From the NCBI GenBank assembly GCA_964383325.1, contig CAYLGY010000040.1, positions 1-23,817 of the forward strand: a stretch of 23,817 nucleotides of DNA, read 5' to 3'. This stretch comes from CAYLGY01 sp964383325. Lineage in GTDB: Bacteria; Pseudomonadota; Alphaproteobacteria; Rhizobiales; Rhizobiaceae. The translations under genes and the position numbers were made by a program. Shown here in pieces: positions 23,631-23,817 of this stretch. Position 1 is the first letter of the stretch. Each line of letters starts with the position of its first letter. The notes below the pieces were generated by a model. It worked only from the letters and a program-made list of their open reading frames with translations. It was not told the DNA's origin and searched no databases.

Positions 23631-23717
23631 GCCCAGGTGGCGGAACTGGTAGACGCGCTAGCTTCAGGTGCTAGTGACCTAACGGTCGTGGAGGTTCGAG
23701 TCCTCTCCTGGGCACCA
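23631..23717 (+). tRNA. tRNA-Leu (anticodon CAG)
   Basis: Acceptor arms GCCCAGG (23631-23637) and CCTGGGC (23707-23713) pair perfectly, then discriminator A and an encoded CCA (23715-23717). The anticodon stem CTAGC/GCTAG (23658-23662 with 23670-23674) encloses a loop with CAG at 23665-23667. A long variable arm before the GGTTCGAGTCC T-arm identifies a class II tRNA; GTGGCGGAACTGGTAGACGC is a typical Leu D-arm region. It decodes CUG, the most used Leu codon in GC-rich genomes. It seems to be the insertion site of a mobile element on its 3' side. Confidence 0.97.
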
Positions 23718-23769
23718 TTTGCCTGTAAGTCCTTGATTTTCCTGTGTCTGTTGACGGCCAAGGCCAAAA

Positions 23770-23791
23770 TGGTACACAGGAGTGGTACACA
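23770..23791 (+). repeat. Direct repeat TGGTACACA x2
   Basis: Two perfect copies of TGGTACACA (23770-23778 and 23783-23791), 13 bases start to start, placed directly before a start codon. They may be recombinase or excisionase binding sites, or autoregulatory operators of the integrase. The AGGAG ribosome binding site (23778-23782) lies between them. Confidence 0.6.
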
Positions 23792-23817
23792 ATGGGCTTG
23801 AGGATGCCGACTCCCTA
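23792..23817 (+). CDS. Probable site-specific integrase, first 8 codons only
   Basis: ATG at 23792 with AGGAG 9 bases upstream opens the frame M-G-L-R-M-P-T-P before the window ends. Starts of this kind are familiar in alphaproteobacterial tyrosine recombinases with a DUF6538-type N-terminus, and the position next to a tRNA 3' end agrees. Only 26 bases are visible, so the call rests on context. An ATG at 23769 was rejected because it meets a stop after 10 codons. Confidence 0.45.

Larger units (their letters stand above)
23718..23817 (+). mobile_element. Probable left end of an integrative element inserted at tRNA-Leu
   Basis: Immediately after the tRNA 3' end the sequence becomes less GC-rich. 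It carries a direct repeat of TGGTACACA and then a probable integrase start, the standard layout of an island or prophage integrated in a tRNA gene. The far end is outside the window, so the attachment site core is not proven. Confidence 0.45.

Overview
This is a GC-rich, gene-dense chromosomal segment from an alphaproteobacterium. It is most likely from the order Hyphomicrobiales (Rhizobiales). The evidence is the content and order of the genes (cytochrome cycM, kdsB, pheA, nudC, HIT protein, 4.5S SRP RNA, dnaX, ybaB, recR), a complex I NDUFA9-type protein, an FzlA-like division protein next to queG and uppP, and a short (207 aa) gpmA. No rRNA, CRISPR array or complete insertion sequence is visible.

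Layout. 1-5364 (minus strand): a YejABEF-type peptide/muropeptide ABC importer operon with two tandem solute-binding proteins, one Sec-exported and one Tat-exported, then yejB and the 5' part of yejE, which runs off the window. 5365-5760: intergenic region with a clear terminator and a 17-bp tandem duplication. 5761-6654 (minus): membrane-anchored cytochrome c with a long acidic tail. It is divergent from 6861-8456 (plus): kdsB (LPS Kdo activation) and prephenate dehydratase. 8484-9864 (minus): nudC and a HIT-family protein. 9995-12916 (plus): ffs (SRP RNA), dnaX, ybaB and recR, followed with a one-base overlap by a lytic transglycosylase. 14255-15220 (plus): NDUFA9-like protein. 15366-16151 (plus): a markedly AT-rich gene of unknown function. 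16219-17025 (minus): uppP. 17218-19091 (plus): fzlA-like gene and queG. 19141-22858 (plus): mepA, an MsbA-like ABC exporter and dapB, overlapping end to start. 22930-23553 (plus): gpmA. 23631-23717: tRNA-Leu(CAG). The window then ends in what looks like the start of an integrase gene inserted next to that tRNA.

Common theme. Many of the genes serve the envelope: Kdo for LPS, undecaprenyl phosphate recycling, two peptidoglycan hydrolases, diaminopimelate synthesis, a likely lipid exporter, a division factor and a possible muropeptide importer. DNA maintenance (dnaX, ybaB, recR) and core metabolism (pheA, gpmA, nudC) make up the rest.

The two places that break the core-genome pattern are the AT-rich orphan gene at 15366-16151, whose start region can fold over its own ribosome binding site, and the tRNA-Leu/integrase junction at the right edge. 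I could not identify a complete new multi-gene system; the orphan gene and the entry into an integrated element are the best leads.
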